This document shows, piece after piece, positions 19,912-30,939 of a DNA stretch of 64,000 nucleotides (the stretch's first letter is position 1; every line of letters starts with the position of its first letter). The notes below the pieces were generated by a model, which did no database searches, was not told the DNA's origin, and was given only the letters and a program-made list of their open reading frames with translations. A program made the position numbers and the translations under genes. Source of the DNA: Sycon ciliatum (lineage: Eukaryota > Porifera > Calcarea > Leucosolenida > Sycettidae); contig NC_088655.1 of the NCBI RefSeq assembly GCF_964019385.1, positions 7,939,833-8,003,832 of the forward strand, written 5' to 3'.

Positions 19912-19968
19912 GCGGACTTAGAGACAGAGCGAGCTGAGAGCGGACAGTGAGTTCGAAAAAGCAGGAGA

Positions 19969-20649
19969 TTGAAAGGCATTCCATCAGCAAGGGATGAGGC
20001 AGAAGGCTTCGAATTCCCTTCGTTGGCAGGCAGGAAAACGGCAGATGCCAGGTCTGTAGGAAGCGCAGAATCAAGTAGGTCAGGTACTAGTAGTACGTCC
20101 AGAGCAACATCGTCCTCACGACGACAAGCGAAGATTCAGGCCGCTGCGAAGACGTTGCGTCTTGAAAAGGAATTTCTGGCAAAGAAATTCGAACAAGACA
20201 AAAGACTGGTGGAGCTGGAGTTGGCCGAGGACCTAGCTAGGCTCTCCGATGAGGAAAGTGTTCCGGACGACAGTAGCCAACATAGCTCACATCGCAGCTC
20301 ACATCGCTCCTCAACTGCAAGTGTGCGCTCAAATCGTAGCGGTGCTCTCTCGATCTCCAACTGCAGTTTTTGATATATGAACTCTGTGGATGAGCAGTCA
20401 GTGCAGGAAGTGGAGTCTGACAGCCGAAGACACAGTAACGTTAGTTTGAGCAATCACAGAGGAGATTGCGTCCAACCTGCAGTAACTGTCGTACCCCAGT
20501 CTGAGCTGACAAGACCTGTCAGGCCACCACCACAACATCCTGTACACTGTGTACAGGCCAAGCGTCCACCTACCATGAATGCTGCAGCCAGGAGCTTCAA
20601 GCCAGCAAAGGCTGGTGCAGCCAGTCTGATGCGCCACACCGGTCTCTGA
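19969..20649 (+). pseudogene. BEL/Pao element 1: gag N-terminal region
   Basis: A 135-codon frame is followed, after one in-frame TGA at 20371, by a further 91 codons in the same frame. The protein is rich in Ser/Arg and charged residues with a central coiled coil (LRLEKEFLAKKFEQDKRLVE) and a His/Ser repeat, as is usual for the N-terminus of BEL/Pao Gag, which assembles the particle. The conserved Gag core resumes at 25243, after the nested Gypsy element. A frame change occurs near 20640, where the 560-bp duplication begins. Confidence 0.6.
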
Positions 20650-21199
20650 GCGCAGAGAATCCAGCCACCCATCCACATGGTCCAGAGGATCCAACTGCAT
20701 CTACACGATACGTTCAGTACTGGGAAAACAGTGTGCCACACAGTGCTGGGTGTAGTGCGCGCATGCGTGCATGCTTGCAGTAGAGAACTCGCAGAGCTTG
20801 AAGACGAAGCCTGCAATGGCTACCTCCAGACTTGCATTGTTGTAGTGTTGCCCATCTACATTGGCGCAGTGAACAGGATGTGATCTCTGAACTTGAGCTG
20901 TTGGTTCCAGCGCACCTGGTGGATACTGGCAATTTAGTTGACACCGCACCAATTTCCATCTCCGTGGATGCTGAAGCTAGGCCGGTGGCTCAACCAGCAC
21001 GACGTCCCCCATTCAGCGCCAAGGCCGACATTGAACATGAACTGCATCGTCTTGTCAAGGCAGATATCATCGAGCAAGTTAAGGAAGCGTCTGGATGGGT
21101 ATCGCCGATCGTCCCAGTCCGTAAGTCAAACGGCACCTTGCGTTTATGTGTTGACTATCGGCAGTTGAACAAGTCTATTGTTAGAGAGCGACATTCATT
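20641..21199 (+). repeat. duplicated segment, copy A (BEL gag end, Gypsy LTR, pol start)
   Basis: Matches 21633-22210 almost base for base, 992 bp upstream. Includes BEL gag tail, a Gypsy 5' LTR with a 23-bp internal deletion (20751-20860), the primer site and the first part of pol. Homology ends at GAGAGCGACATTCATT, where a foreign 434-bp segment begins. Confidence 0.85.
20751..20860 (+). repeat. Gypsy element 1, 5' LTR copy A (deleted)
   Basis: Begins TGTAGTG and ends CATCTACA like the 3' LTR at 25107-25242 but lacks about 25 bp after the first seven bases. The bases just before (GCTGGG) and just after the 3' LTR (CTGGAT) share CTGG, the likely target duplication. Confidence 0.75.
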
Positions 21200-21632
21200 T
21201 TGGTTGGTTTCAGAAATTTCTGGAACCAACCAAAAACATCTGTACAAACCTACAACTTTCACCTAGTTCAACCCTATGGTTCATTTACTTTTGTACAGCT
21301 TTAAAACTTTTCACCTAGCTATTTCCTAAGGTTCACGCTACCCATGTGTATTAGCCACATTTGCGCCAAGACAATTATTTTACTGCATTGCTACACGCTC
21401 AGCTACTGGTGCATAGCGCAACATGACTAGCAACCTTCTCCACTTTACACTACTAGTATGCCAATTCATGCCTACCGTGTATATAAGCTAGTGTTTTCTA
21501 CCTCATTCTTCATCCTCTGATGAAGCATTCTAATTGCAGAAACCGGTCAGGTATCCATTAAAATGTAAATGTATGAATTGTAACTGAAATTACTGTGCTC
21601 TTGTTGTGTCGGGAGTTCAATGCATCTTCCCT
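21200..21632 (+). mobile_element. 434-bp insert with TATA box and hammerhead-like motif
   Basis: Sequence foreign to the Gypsy element, lying between two 560-bp direct repeats. It starts with a short hairpin (TTGGTTGGTTTC ... GGAACCAACCAA). Near its end it has TATATAAGC (21480s), then, 35 bp on, CTGATGAAGCA...TTGCAGAAACCGGTC: core-like CTGATGA, a weak stem, GAAA and a palindromic ACCGGT with a GTC cleavage triplet. The same layout marks Penelope-like terminal repeats and the 477-bp retrozyme-like units. Coding potential: none. Probably a decayed Penelope-like terminal repeat. Confidence 0.5.
21514..21550 (+). ncRNA. degenerate hammerhead-like motif
   Basis: CTGATGA and GAAA are present, and helix III would be the self-complementary ACCGGT, but the first pair of helix II is A-A and helix I has only about three pairs. 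Likely inactive or an ancestor-related relic. Confidence 0.35.
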
Positions 21633-21742
21633 GGTCTCTGAGCGCAGAGAATCCAGCCACCCATCCACATGGTCCAGAGGATCCAACTGCATCTACACGA
21701 TACGTTCAGTACTGGGAAAACAGTGTGCCACACAGTGCTGGG

Positions 21743-21875
21743 TTAAGTGATGTAATCATGTACATAATAGTGTGCGCATGCGTGCATGCTTGCAGTAGAG
21801 AACTCGCAGAGCTTGAAGACGAAGCCTGCAATGGCTACCTCCAGACTTGCATTGTTGTAGTGTTGCCCATCTACA
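21743..21875 (+). repeat. Gypsy element 1, 5' LTR copy B
   Basis: About 133 bp, starting TTAAGTGATGTAATC (TGTAGTGATG in the 3' LTR) and ending CCCATCTACA. Unusually short for a Gypsy LTR. A primer-site-like TTGGCGCAGTGAACAGGATG follows directly. Confidence 0.8.
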
Positions 21876-21895
21876 TTGGCGCAGTGAACAGGATG
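21876..21895 (+). promoter_or_regulatory. primer-binding-site-like sequence, Gypsy 1
   Basis: TTGGCGCAGTGAACAGGATG begins immediately after the LTR, in the position and with the TGG start expected of a tRNA primer site. It resembles lysine-type sites but I do not assign the tRNA. Confidence 0.5.
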
Positions 21896-23127
21896 TGATC
21901 TCTGAACTTGAGCTGTTGGTTCCAGCGCACCTGGTGGATACTGGCAATTTAGTTGACACCGCACCAATTTCCATCTCCGTGGATGCAGAAGCTAGGCCGG
22001 TGGCTCAACCAGCACGACGTCCCCCATTCAGCGCCAAGGCCGACATTGAACATGAACTGCATCGTCTTGTCAAGGCAGTTATCATCGAGCAAGTTAAGGA
22101 AGCGTCTGGATGGGTATCGCCGATCGTCCCAGTCCGTAAGTCAAACGGCACCTTGCGTTTATGTGTTGACTATCGGCAGTTGAACAAGTCCATTGTTAGA
22201 GAGCGACGTTCATTGCCAACCATTGATGAAATTACTGCGGAGCTTGCGGGAGCGGAGGTTTTCTCGGTTTTGGACGCAGAGTCTGGTTTTCACCAGCTCT
22301 TGCTTGACGACCAATCCCGACCGCTTACCACGTTTACCACACACTGTGGTCTCTATCGTTTCAAACGACTGCCATTTGGCATATCCTGTGCTCCCGAGAT
22401 ATTTCAGCGTGTTGTAACTGATCTCCTTTCGGGTTTGCCTGGTGTTGTTGTCTATATAGATGACGTCTTGGTGTATGGTCGCAACCGGGCGGAACACGAC
22501 GCACGGCTCGCTAGCGTTTTGGAACGACTCAAAGCTGCTAATCTCTGCCTCAACTGGGGCAAGTGTCGCACTCGACTGACATGTGTCAAGTATCTCGGCC
22601 ATGTCCTGACGAAGCAAGGTGTTCAACCCGACACATGCAAGCTTCAAGCTATCAGTGAACTGTCGGAGCCCACGTGCCTCGCCGACGTTCAGCATTTTCT
22701 CGGGATGGTCACCTATCTGGGCAAGTTTGTTCCTCAGCTGTCTCAAGTAACTGAGCCACTTCGTTCGATCGTCAAGCAGCCAGAGCCATTTGTAGCTACT
22801 GAGAGCCTGATTGCGGCATTCCACGCAGTAGAGCAGGCAGTCGCTTCATCTCTGCAGACATTGGCGTACTTCCGCCCATCTCCAGATGTTCGCACGGCTG
22901 TCAGCTGCGATGCTTCGCCTCAAGGTTTGGGCGCTATCCTCTGGCAGCACGACGACAAGGGCCAGTGGGTGCCAGTAACTTGTGCCAGCCGATCATTGAC
23001 TGATGTGGAGACATGCTATTCGCAGATGGAGCGTGAAATGTTGGGTGTGGTATTCGCTCTAACTCGTTTCCGCCAGTACGTTCTGGGCCGGGATGTGGAC
23101 GTCTTCACGGACCACTGCTCCATATAG
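21896..23127 (+). pseudogene. Gypsy element 1: reverse transcriptase and RNase H
   Basis: The open frame 21847-23127 carries the Ty3/Gypsy reverse transcriptase: SGWVSPIVPVRKSNGTLRLC, DYRQLNK, the first catalytic Asp in FSVLDAESGFHQ, RLPFGISCAPEIFQR and the YIDDVLV active site, then the connection and RNase H start VSCDASPQGLGAIL with TCASRSLTDVE and FTDHC. It would copy element RNA into DNA. The frame breaks with a frameshift at about 23115-23130. No gag, zinc knuckle or protease precedes it: only about 150 bases separate the primer site from the RT, so the copy is gag-less, either by deletion or as a non-autonomous form. Confidence 0.88.
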
Positions 23128-24797
23128 TTCAGAAGCCGTTCGATGACGTCTCTCCACGTCTCCAGCGTTGGCTAGTCTCTCTGATGCCGTATTCGTACTC
23201 ACTCAAGCACATCCCAGGAAAGCAACTGTTGTGCGTTGACGCTTTGTCTCGTGCTCCGCTGAAGACCACTGTCTCGCCTCCAGCTGAGTCCCGGTCATTG
23301 AATGAGTACGTCAACATGGTTCTTGAGGCAGCACCAGTCAACCTTGAGGAGATCCGCCGTGCCACTCCAGACGACGCAACGCTCCACAGTGTCCTGCAGC
23401 GTGTACTCACCTCATCCTGGCGCGATGCCTCGCCCGCTGAGTAGCCGTACTATCTCGTTAGAGATCAACTCACTGCAGCTGACGGTGTGTTGCTATTGTC
23501 GGCACGTGTTGTGATACCAGAAAGGCTACGCCATTCCGTCATGGCATTAGCGCATGAGGGACACCCGGGCCAGGAAGCCTTTCAAGATTCCCTCCGGCAG
23601 AGGGTTTGGTGGCCAGGGCTCACCAAGGACGCTAGACTGTATGTGGAACATTGCTCTGAGTGTTGGCGACGTCGCACAAACAGTCCGCAAGATCTTCTCC
23701 CCACTGAGATTGAAGGCATGTGGGAGAAACTGGCAATCGACCTGGTATCTGTTGAGGGCCACTCTGTTCTCTCCCTCATTGATTATGGCTCCCGGTACCT
23801 TATCCTCAAGGTTCTGTCCTCTACAACCACTACAGCTATCGTGGACGAACTAGATGAAGTGTTTGCCCTATTCGGTCTACCGTCTGTACTGGTTTCGGAT
23901 AACGGGCCACAGTTTGTGTCGGAGCAGATGACCACTTTCTTGCAGCGGCTGGGCATTCGTCACATCCGCTCCAGCTTACGTTATCCACGTTCCAATGGCA
24001 TGGTGGAACGACTCCATCGTCTCGTCAAGGAAAGAATGGTGGCACTGAAGCCTCGTTTACCTTTCCGTCGACGACTGAACCAGGTTCTGTTCGACGTCCG
24101 ACATTCTCGACACCGCATGTTGGGAACCTCTCCAAACGAGGCTCTGTTCTCTCGCCCATTGCGTAGCAGAGTTCCTACCATGATCCCTCCTCGCATTGTC
24201 AACCCCAGCATCCAGCTGAGAGCCAAGGCCACAATGGCACGTGATCATGACGCTCGTCGGGGAGTGAAGGTCTTGCCACATCTGCCGGCGGGCAAGCGGG
24301 TGATCTTCCACGAAGGATACAATGATCCAGCCAAGCCGTGGACCGTGGTGGAGCAGTAGGGAAGCCAAGTAAAAGTAGGAGTAACCGACGGTGTCCGGAT
24401 TCTGCTTCGTAACCGCCAACATGTCAGAGAATTGGTCTCACCTGCTGCTGCATCGTCTGATTGGCCTGAGTTTGTTGCCTCCGTACCCAAGTCACCGCTG
24501 TTCATGCCTCCTGTTAGTGTTCCGGTTCCGACTAGCCCGGCCGCACCACAATCGGCGACAGGTAGTGAGCCATTGGTGCCAGCGTCAACGGAAGCAGAGG
24601 CCCCTCTCACCCGTACTGCACTTGCTGACGCCTCACCCGCGTGTTTTTCGCCTCGTCCAGTTTCTCCTAGCGATGTCTGCAGGGATCAGACCAGCTCACC
24701 AGCCAGTGAGTCTCCCAAGCGATTTCATGATGGCATGAAAACCCGTTCTGGCCGTCAGGTAACCCTTACAGAGAAGGCCAGAGCGGCTTATGGATGA
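23128..24797 (+). pseudogene. Gypsy element 1: RNase H end and integrase
   Basis: After the frameshift the same frame runs to 24797 with two TAG stops (23442-23444 and 24357-24359). Order: RNase H tail (YSYSLKHIPGKQLLCVDALS); H2C2 zinc module (HEGHPGQE ... CSECWRRR); the integrase core with D in IDLVSVEG, D in VSDNGPQFVS and E in NGMVERLHR; then a proline/serine-rich tail ending in MKTRSGRQVTL, a basic end typical of Gypsy polyproteins. Integrase joins element DNA to the host chromosome. The stops make this copy inactive. Confidence 0.85.
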
Positions 24798-25106
24798 CTG
24801 CTGCTGCTGCGGGACAGTGTGTCCATGGACACGTAGAGACCATTTTACCGTGTTTTTTTTGTGCTGAACTTTTTTCGTTTTCTTCCTCGTTCACAGCCGC
24901 TTGTCGGTAGTAAGTAGCGTGGTTGTGTTTTGCTTTTGTTTTTTCTTAGTAATTTGCAGTTTTGAATGACTGGCGCATTCGCATCGGTTTTTCCTTCTTT
25001 TATTCTTTTTTGTTTTTTCTCTTTAATTAATTGGCTTTTCCTTCTTCACTTTGTTCCTTTATTTTGATTTCTTCTTCTTCTTCTTTTTTTTATTTGAAGG
25101 GGGAGA
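24798..25106 (+). other. Gypsy 1 3' untranslated region and polypurine tract
   Basis: T-rich non-coding stretch ending in GAAGGGGGAGA (25096-25106), a polypurine tract placed directly before the 3' LTR, where plus-strand DNA synthesis would be primed. Confidence 0.75.
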
Positions 25107-25242
25107 TGTAGTGATGTAATCATGTACATCTGTATAGTGTGCGCATGCGTGCATGCTTGCAGTAGAGAACTCGCAGAGCTTGAAGACGAAGCCTGCAATG
25201 GCTACCTCCAGACTTGCATTGTTGTAGTGTTGCCCATCTACA
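25107..25242 (+). repeat. Gypsy element 1, 3' LTR
   Basis: 136 bp, TGTAGTGATG ... CCCATCTACA, with TGTAG/CTACA ends. It matches both 5' copies. The following CTGGAT continues the BEL/Pao gag of the host element. Confidence 0.85.
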
Positions 25243-26517
25243 CTGGATATTTCGGTATTCCGCAGTTCCAGATAAAGCCGCTAGAACTGCCCAAATTCAA
25301 TGGCCAACAGGAGAGCTATCTTCGATGGCGCCAGCGCTTCATGCATCTCGTAGACGACGGTCTCATGTCAACAGAGGATTATAAGATGGCACGGCTGCGT
25401 GAGGTGCTGGATGGTGGGAAGGCTGAAGAACTTGTCAGTGGCATTCTGGACGGGCCTGGGGCATACAGTGCCGTGCTGAACGAGCTCGACCAGTCGTTTG
25501 GCGGCGACAACCAACAGCTGGAATGGCAACAGCAGGAACTATTGGCCAGTCCCCGGATCTCTCGGGAAAATGACACAACAGCTTTACAGCGACTCGCAGT
25601 GACGCTGAGAAACGTCCGGCCTGAAAATGGCCAACGTCGCACCCGGACGCGAACTGTATATAGCAGTGTCTCAGAAGCTCCAAAGACGGATGCTGTCACG
25701 ATTCCTGGATCGGTATGATGACCATAGCTGTGATGTGGAGGTGTTGTCTACCTGGCTGCTGAGGCAGGTGCACCGAGCACAGCAGGTGGATGCGCGCCTC
25801 GCACTGCCCAGAGAAGCCGCCACAGCATCTAACCGCAAGCCGTACGACGTCCACAGCAGCAGAGCGCCCAGCTCAGGTCAGCACGCAATCAAACATGCAT
25901 TCCATGCCTCGAGGGGTAAGCCAGCGGAGACTCCCAATGCATGTTTCAAGTGTGATGGTAATCATCTCCTGAGCCAGTGCCCCGCCTTCACAGCAATGTC
26001 GGTACGAGGACGCTGGGATTTAGTGAAACCCACACCTCTCTGTATTTGCTGCTTGCGACCCGGCCACCATAGCATGTCCTGTAGTGGGTCCACCTGCGCA
26101 AAGTGCAACGGCAAGCACCATGCACTGCTGCATTTCGACAAGTTCAGCAGCAACAAGCTTCAGCAGAAGCAGTCTAATAGCAGTAACATTCAGGGCAAGG
26201 TACCTGTCAAGGAGCAAGTTCTGCATGTGTGCTGCTCGCAACCACGAAGAACGTCTCTCCCTGCCATATCATTCATGACAGTTCCGGTCACAGTTCGCAA
26301 CGGAAGTCAAGAAACCGTATGCAGAGCACTACTTGATCCTGCATCCACCAGCGAGTATATCAAAGCCGCAGTGGCTGAAGCTATCGGCTTGACTGGAGAT
26401 CCGGAACCGCTCCAAGTGACCACACTTGGTGGCAGCCAGATGGAAGCCATGCGCCGACGTACACCGGTGACCTTTCAAAGTACAGACAGCAGCTTGACCC
26501 ACCAGATCAGCGCTTGA
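25243..26517 (+). pseudogene. BEL/Pao element 1: gag core, zinc knuckles, protease
   Basis: The gag core reads IKPLELPKFNGQQESYLRWR, then DDGLMSTEDYKMARL and VSGILDGPGAY, a conserved BEL/Pao Gag region. A frameshift near 25620-25660 leads into 25627-26517, which has a FLDRYDDH-type helix, cysteine/histidine knuckles (CFKCDGNHLLSQCP, CICCLRPGHHSMSC, CAKCNGKHHALLH) and a retroviral-type aspartic protease start, VCRALLDPAS, where the usual DSGS active site has become DPAS. A TGA ends the frame at 26517. Gag packages the RNA and the protease matures the polyprotein. The protease here looks dead. Confidence 0.8.
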
Positions 26518-27237
26518 GTTCTGCCATGCGTCACAGCCGACACCGTGGCAGTCGACTGGAGTCAACACCAAGATGCCTGGACGCATCTGCACGGCATACC
26601 ATTCCCAATTATGGACACCGGCGACATTGGTCTGCTGATTGGTGTGGATGCTGCGCCACTCCACACAGCACTGGAAGAGCGACGAGGCCCCGATGATGCG
26701 CCGATTGCCCGTCGAACCCCGCTCGGTTGGATTTGCTATGGCCGGGAGGACAAGAGCACCAGCAAGATTCATGTTGTGTTTGATGCCGCTGCTGTCTGGA
26801 AAGGTCGCAGCATCAACGCAGAAATGGGCACGGGACCACGCCTACAGAACGACATCGTTCGCATCCTGTTGCGGTTCTCTGCTGAACCAGTAGCTCTCGT
26901 TGCCGACATCAGTGAGATGTTTATGCAAGTAGGGCTCAAAGAAGAAGATCAGCGGTTCACTCGGTTTCTGTGGCGTGCCAGCCCAGACGATGATATACAA
27001 GTGTATGAGTTTAATCGGTTGGTCTTCGGCCTAAGAGCATCACCCTATCTCGCCGGGAAGGCTCTGCTGCAAACAGCACAAGATTTCGCCACCGACTCAA
27101 TGCGCAGCAACGACCTTCTCCAAGTGGTCGAGGAGAGCTTCTATGTCGACGATCTTCTGGACTCCTTCCAGTCAGCTTCTGTGGCAATAGATGCCCAACA
27201 ACAACTGACACAGCTACCACAGTCCGGTGGTTTCTAG
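26518..27237 (+). pseudogene. BEL/Pao element 1: reverse transcriptase (internally deleted)
   Basis: Reads the pre-RT BEL block (GLLIGVDAAP, then ARRTPLGWICYGRED), jumps directly to KIHVVFDAAAVWKGRSIN, and continues with ADISEMFMQV (first catalytic Asp), FGLRASPYLAGKAL and the YVDDLLDS active site before a stop at 27237. About 150-200 residues normally found between the GW block and the KxRVVFDAAA block are missing, so there is an internal deletion near 26755. Confidence 0.82.
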
Positions 27238-28668
27238 CTTCGCAAGTGGCTAAGCAACTCTACCGAGGTGGTTGAGTCGGTGCCAGAAGCCGACAAAACC
27301 CAGCAGGTGTCCCTGGATGTCAACAGTAACCAGCACTGCACTCTGCCGTCGTCTAAGACCCTGGGCGTCATGTGGCTTGCTGACAAGGACGTACTTCACC
27401 TTCCGATATAAGCCACCAGAGGCGTCCCAGCAATTAACCAAGCGATACGTTCTACGACAGATGGCAATGATCTTCGATCCAAGAGGTCAGCTCACACCGT
27501 TCACGATGCGTGCACAAGTACTGTTTCAGGAGGCATGTGTCGCTGGATATGGTTGGGTTGAGCAGCTGAATGACGACGACACGGCCCGTTGGAAGCGCTG
27601 GCTATCAGAGTTACCCGACCTGGCACAGATCCACGCTGACCAATGTTTCAAGTACACCGATGCGGATCCAACCTGCGTGAAGACAGAAGTTCACACATTC
27701 GTCAATGCATCGGATGCAGCTACAGCAGCAGCCTGCTGCGTCCGTTCTGAATATCCAGACGGACGCGTGAAGGTGACACTGTCGCGGCCAACTCCTTTCA
27801 AGAAGCTAAGTATCCCGAAGCTTGACCTGAATGGAGCAGTCCTTGGAGTACAGCTAAGTAAATAGCTGGAAGCAGCACTGAAGATACCATTGACGGAGCA
27901 CCGTTTCTGGACGGACAGCCTCCATGTGTTGTACTGGCTGAGATCCCACAGCCGACGATTCAGCACAGACATCGGTGTAAAAATCTCGGAGATTCAACGT
28001 GCCACATCACCTCTGCAATGGCAACATGTGCCCGGTAAGATCAACCCGGCAGACCTACCCACACGAGGAATGCCAGCCACCTCGCTAGCAACGAGCAGCA
28101 CATGGTGGACAGGACCAGAGTTTCTGTCCAAGCCATCGACCGAGTGGCCGCAATGCGATATCACCGTCCCAAGCAAGCTTCTAGGAGAGACTAAGCGACA
28201 CCAAGCGCTGACGTTTGTCGCCGAAGCCACATTATCTAGACTGCGTCTCGAGAACTTTTCATCCTGCAACCGACTGAAGCATGTCACGGCTTGGATATTC
28301 CGGTTCTCCTCAAACTGCCGAGGTGCCAAGAAGGGGGAAGAACCCGAGGGCAGTGATGCGGTCTCTCGTGTAGCTGTGTTGCCGGCAGAGAATGTAGCAG
28401 TTCCCGAACTGTCGGCGACTGAAATACAGCGAGCAGAACGGCACTGGATCAGTATTGCCCAGCAGGAGTGTTACTCGGCCACTATTTCGACCTTACAGCG
28501 GGAGAAAAGTGTTAAGCCCTCGGACCCTTTGCTCCGGCTCAATCCACTCCTAGACACCGCTGAACGGCCATTTTTTACTACGCGTTGGAGGCAGGCTGGA
28601 CCAGGCATCAGCAATGTCGGAAGGTACGAGGCAGCCACTGATACTACCGTATCAGCATCCAGTATCTG
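27238..28668 (+). pseudogene. BEL/Pao element 1: RT thumb, RNase H and integrase zinc region
   Basis: Continues with LRKWLSNS, KTLGVMW, then IFDPRGQLTPFTMRAQVLFQ and GYGWVEQL, the RNase H-like start VHTFVNASDAATAAACC (Asp of DAS replaced by Asn), and KLSIPKLDLNGAVLGVQL. A stop at 27863 and another frame then give FWTDSLHVLYWLRSHSRRF, WQHVPGKINPADLPTRG and LLRLNPLLD, the segment before the H2C2 zinc module. At least two stops and two frame changes are present. Confidence 0.8.
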
Positions 28669-29666
28669 ACCTCATCATTGCCAATGAGGATCGCAAAACC
28701 CACCATGCGTCGACACGAATCATCTGTGGGCCAACCTGACAACTTCGTATTGGCTGATCAAAGGCAAACAAGCGATCAAATCGCATCGCCTACGATGTAA
28801 TGGCTGCATTCGGCAGTGGAGGAAGCCTGCAGACTAGATCATGGGCCAACTTCCTGCCGCTCGAGTTGCTATGACCAAGCAGGCCTTCCAGCATGTTGGA
28901 GTAGACTTCGCAGGCCCATTCCTAACCGGTCAAGGTCGTGGACGCTCACAATTCAAGCGCTATCTCTGCCTCTTCACATGTCACGAGCATGCCATTTAGA
29001 GATGGCCTACGATGTGTTTTTGACCGATTTTATAAGCGCTGCAGAGCACCACGTCTAGTAGTGTCAGACAACGGCAGAAACTTTGTTGGAGCCGAAAGTG
29101 AGCTGCGTGATGCCCATGAAGCTATTGACCGAGGTCAAGTGGTCACCTGTACAGCGACAAAACAGCACACGTCGTGGATGTTCAACCCACCCCAGGCACC
29201 ACACCATGGCGGCTTCTTCGAAGCGCTTGTCCGGTCAGCCAAGCGAGCAGTGTTCGGTATACTGCATTCTGCTAACTTCATTGATGAAGAGCTGCAAACT
29301 GCCTTCGTTCAGGCGGAGGCCTTGTTGAACAGCCGGCCACTGACCACAGTTGGATTAGATGCTGATGATCTCGTCCCCTTGACACCTCAGCAGTTCCTCA
29401 TTGGCCACATTCAGGTAGAAACGGCCATAGAAGTGGCACAAGCTTCTACGACACCCGCACACCCGCAGAGACGGTGGAAAGCTGTGCAGGTTGCTGTGGA
29501 TCACATCTGGCTACGTTGGTTGAAGGAATTTGTGCCCACACTTAATATCCGACAACGTTGGAGAATGCGCAGACGGAACATTATTGTTGGTGACATGGTA
29601 TTATGGTATTCGTCAAAGGCAAAACGTATCGGAGTCCGACCAACTTGCTGGTTCCACTTGAGGTAG
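28669..29666 (+). pseudogene. BEL/Pao element 1: integrase
   Basis: Fragments in shifting frames read HVGVDFAGPFLTGQGRG (first catalytic Asp), RLVVSDNGRNFVGAE (second Asp), FNPPQAPHHGGFFEALVRSA (final Glu) and LLNSRPLTTVGLDADDLVPL, closing with a C-terminal DNA-binding module WRMRRRNIIVGDMVLW. These identify a BEL/Pao integrase. Several stops between 28720 and 29060 disable it. Confidence 0.82.
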
Positions 29667-29688
29667 AGCCGGAGGTGCCTGCCAAGTG

Positions 29689-29692
<4 letters not shown>

Positions 29693-29724
<32 letters not shown>
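29693..29724. repeat. (CT)n microsatellite
   Basis: Pure CT repeat just after the integrase end. Confidence 0.9.
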
Positions 29725-29727
<3 letters not shown>

Positions 29728-29824
29728 CTCTTTCTCCTGTTTACATCAATAATCTCTCTAAGCTTAGTTCTGCTCTCATTGATCATTCTCCTTCCACCAT
29801 GCCATTCGAGCAGGAAGGGGGATA

Positions 29825-30395
29825 TGTGCAGTCTATATCCAGCCCACTGATTATGGTGCAGAGCCACTCCGTTCTTTGTGTATATCAGCACTGCTTGTAG
29901 TACTGTTGAGCATTATCATACTACAACGCCTTCGTTCCTCATGTTGTATTCACGTCAGCTGACGTCTGATGCGCGTAGTCGCGTACACTGTACTGCTTTC
30001 ATTCCTCACGTTGTATTCACGTCTGATGCGCGGAGTCGCGTACACTTCTTTCACTTCTCATGTTGTATTCACGTCTGATGCGCGTAGTCGCGTACTCTGC
30101 TTTCACTTCTCATGTTGTATTCACGTCTGATGCGCGTAGTCGCGTACTCTGCTTTCACTTCTCATGTTGTATTCATGTCTGATGCGCGTAGTCGCGTACA
30201 CTGCTTTCACTTCTCATGTTGTATTCACGTCTGATGCGCGTAGTCGCGTACACTGCTTTCGCGCGATCTTTTGATTTGAATGTTTTTTGAATCTTCGCTT
30301 CTGCTTCGAGAGAGGCAGAACTTGCTTTTTTACTGCAAGATGATTTCCAGCAGAGTCAGAGTAAAACATTATATTCGAGTGTTCGAGTAAGAACA
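29825..30395 (+). repeat. 3' LTR of BEL/Pao element 1
   Basis: 571 bp, TGTGCAGTCTATATCC ... AAGAACA, preceded by the purine-rich AGGAAGGGGGATA (polypurine tract). Holds six copies of the 52-bp unit (start positions 29942, 30009, 30061, 30113, 30165, 30217), twice the number in the 5' LTR, so the tandem block changed after insertion. Confidence 0.85.
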
Positions 30396-30700
30396 GTAGT
30401 GCCCATGCCCAAATTCATTCTTGATGTCCTTGTTGCTATTATCATTTCTGATGATGGGTATTTTATGACGGAAACAATAAAATATTTTCCTGATATGATT
30501 CTGCGTGAGCCAGTGTTGCTCACAATCCACTTTCACTAATGAAGTTGAGTGACGCATCCTACAGGTTCCTACATCTAGTAGTTGTTTGCTTTACAAAACC
30601 GTATTACGTTCTGTCCTATCACTTCTATTTCATGTGCATTAGGCCACACCAGGTTATTTCTATGTTTCGCGTCACCGCGCGCGTATCTTTTCAAATAGTT

Positions 30701-30844
30701 CATGTTGTGTTCGCCTGGTGCCACGCAAGAGTACCTTGTGGGAAAAGACAAAGACTGATTATCTACAACGAGCATGTGTATAATAGATGAGAGAGAGAGA
30801 CAACAAGGAGAGGGACAATACGTCGACAAACACTATACACAATA
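30701..30844 (+). repeat. direct repeat, copy 1
   Basis: Shares TGTTGTGTT, TGGTGCCACGCA, ATAATAGATGAGAGA and ACACTATACACAA with 31932-32073 at about 85% by eye. Spacing of 1.23 kb and same orientation would fit terminal repeats of a small LTR-like element, but I see no primer site. Confidence 0.6.
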
Positions 30845-30939
30845 TCTCCCTTTCCTGGCAAGAAGGGGGGAGGGGGAGGGAGAGAAACGACGTATATATA
30901 CATTATGTCCTTTTTCCGGGAAGAAAAATGTACAAGGAA

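Larger units (their letters stand above)
21633..22210 (+). repeat. duplicated segment, copy B
   Basis: The copy that continues into the rest of the Gypsy pol. Compared with copy A it retains the longer 5' LTR. Confidence 0.85.
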
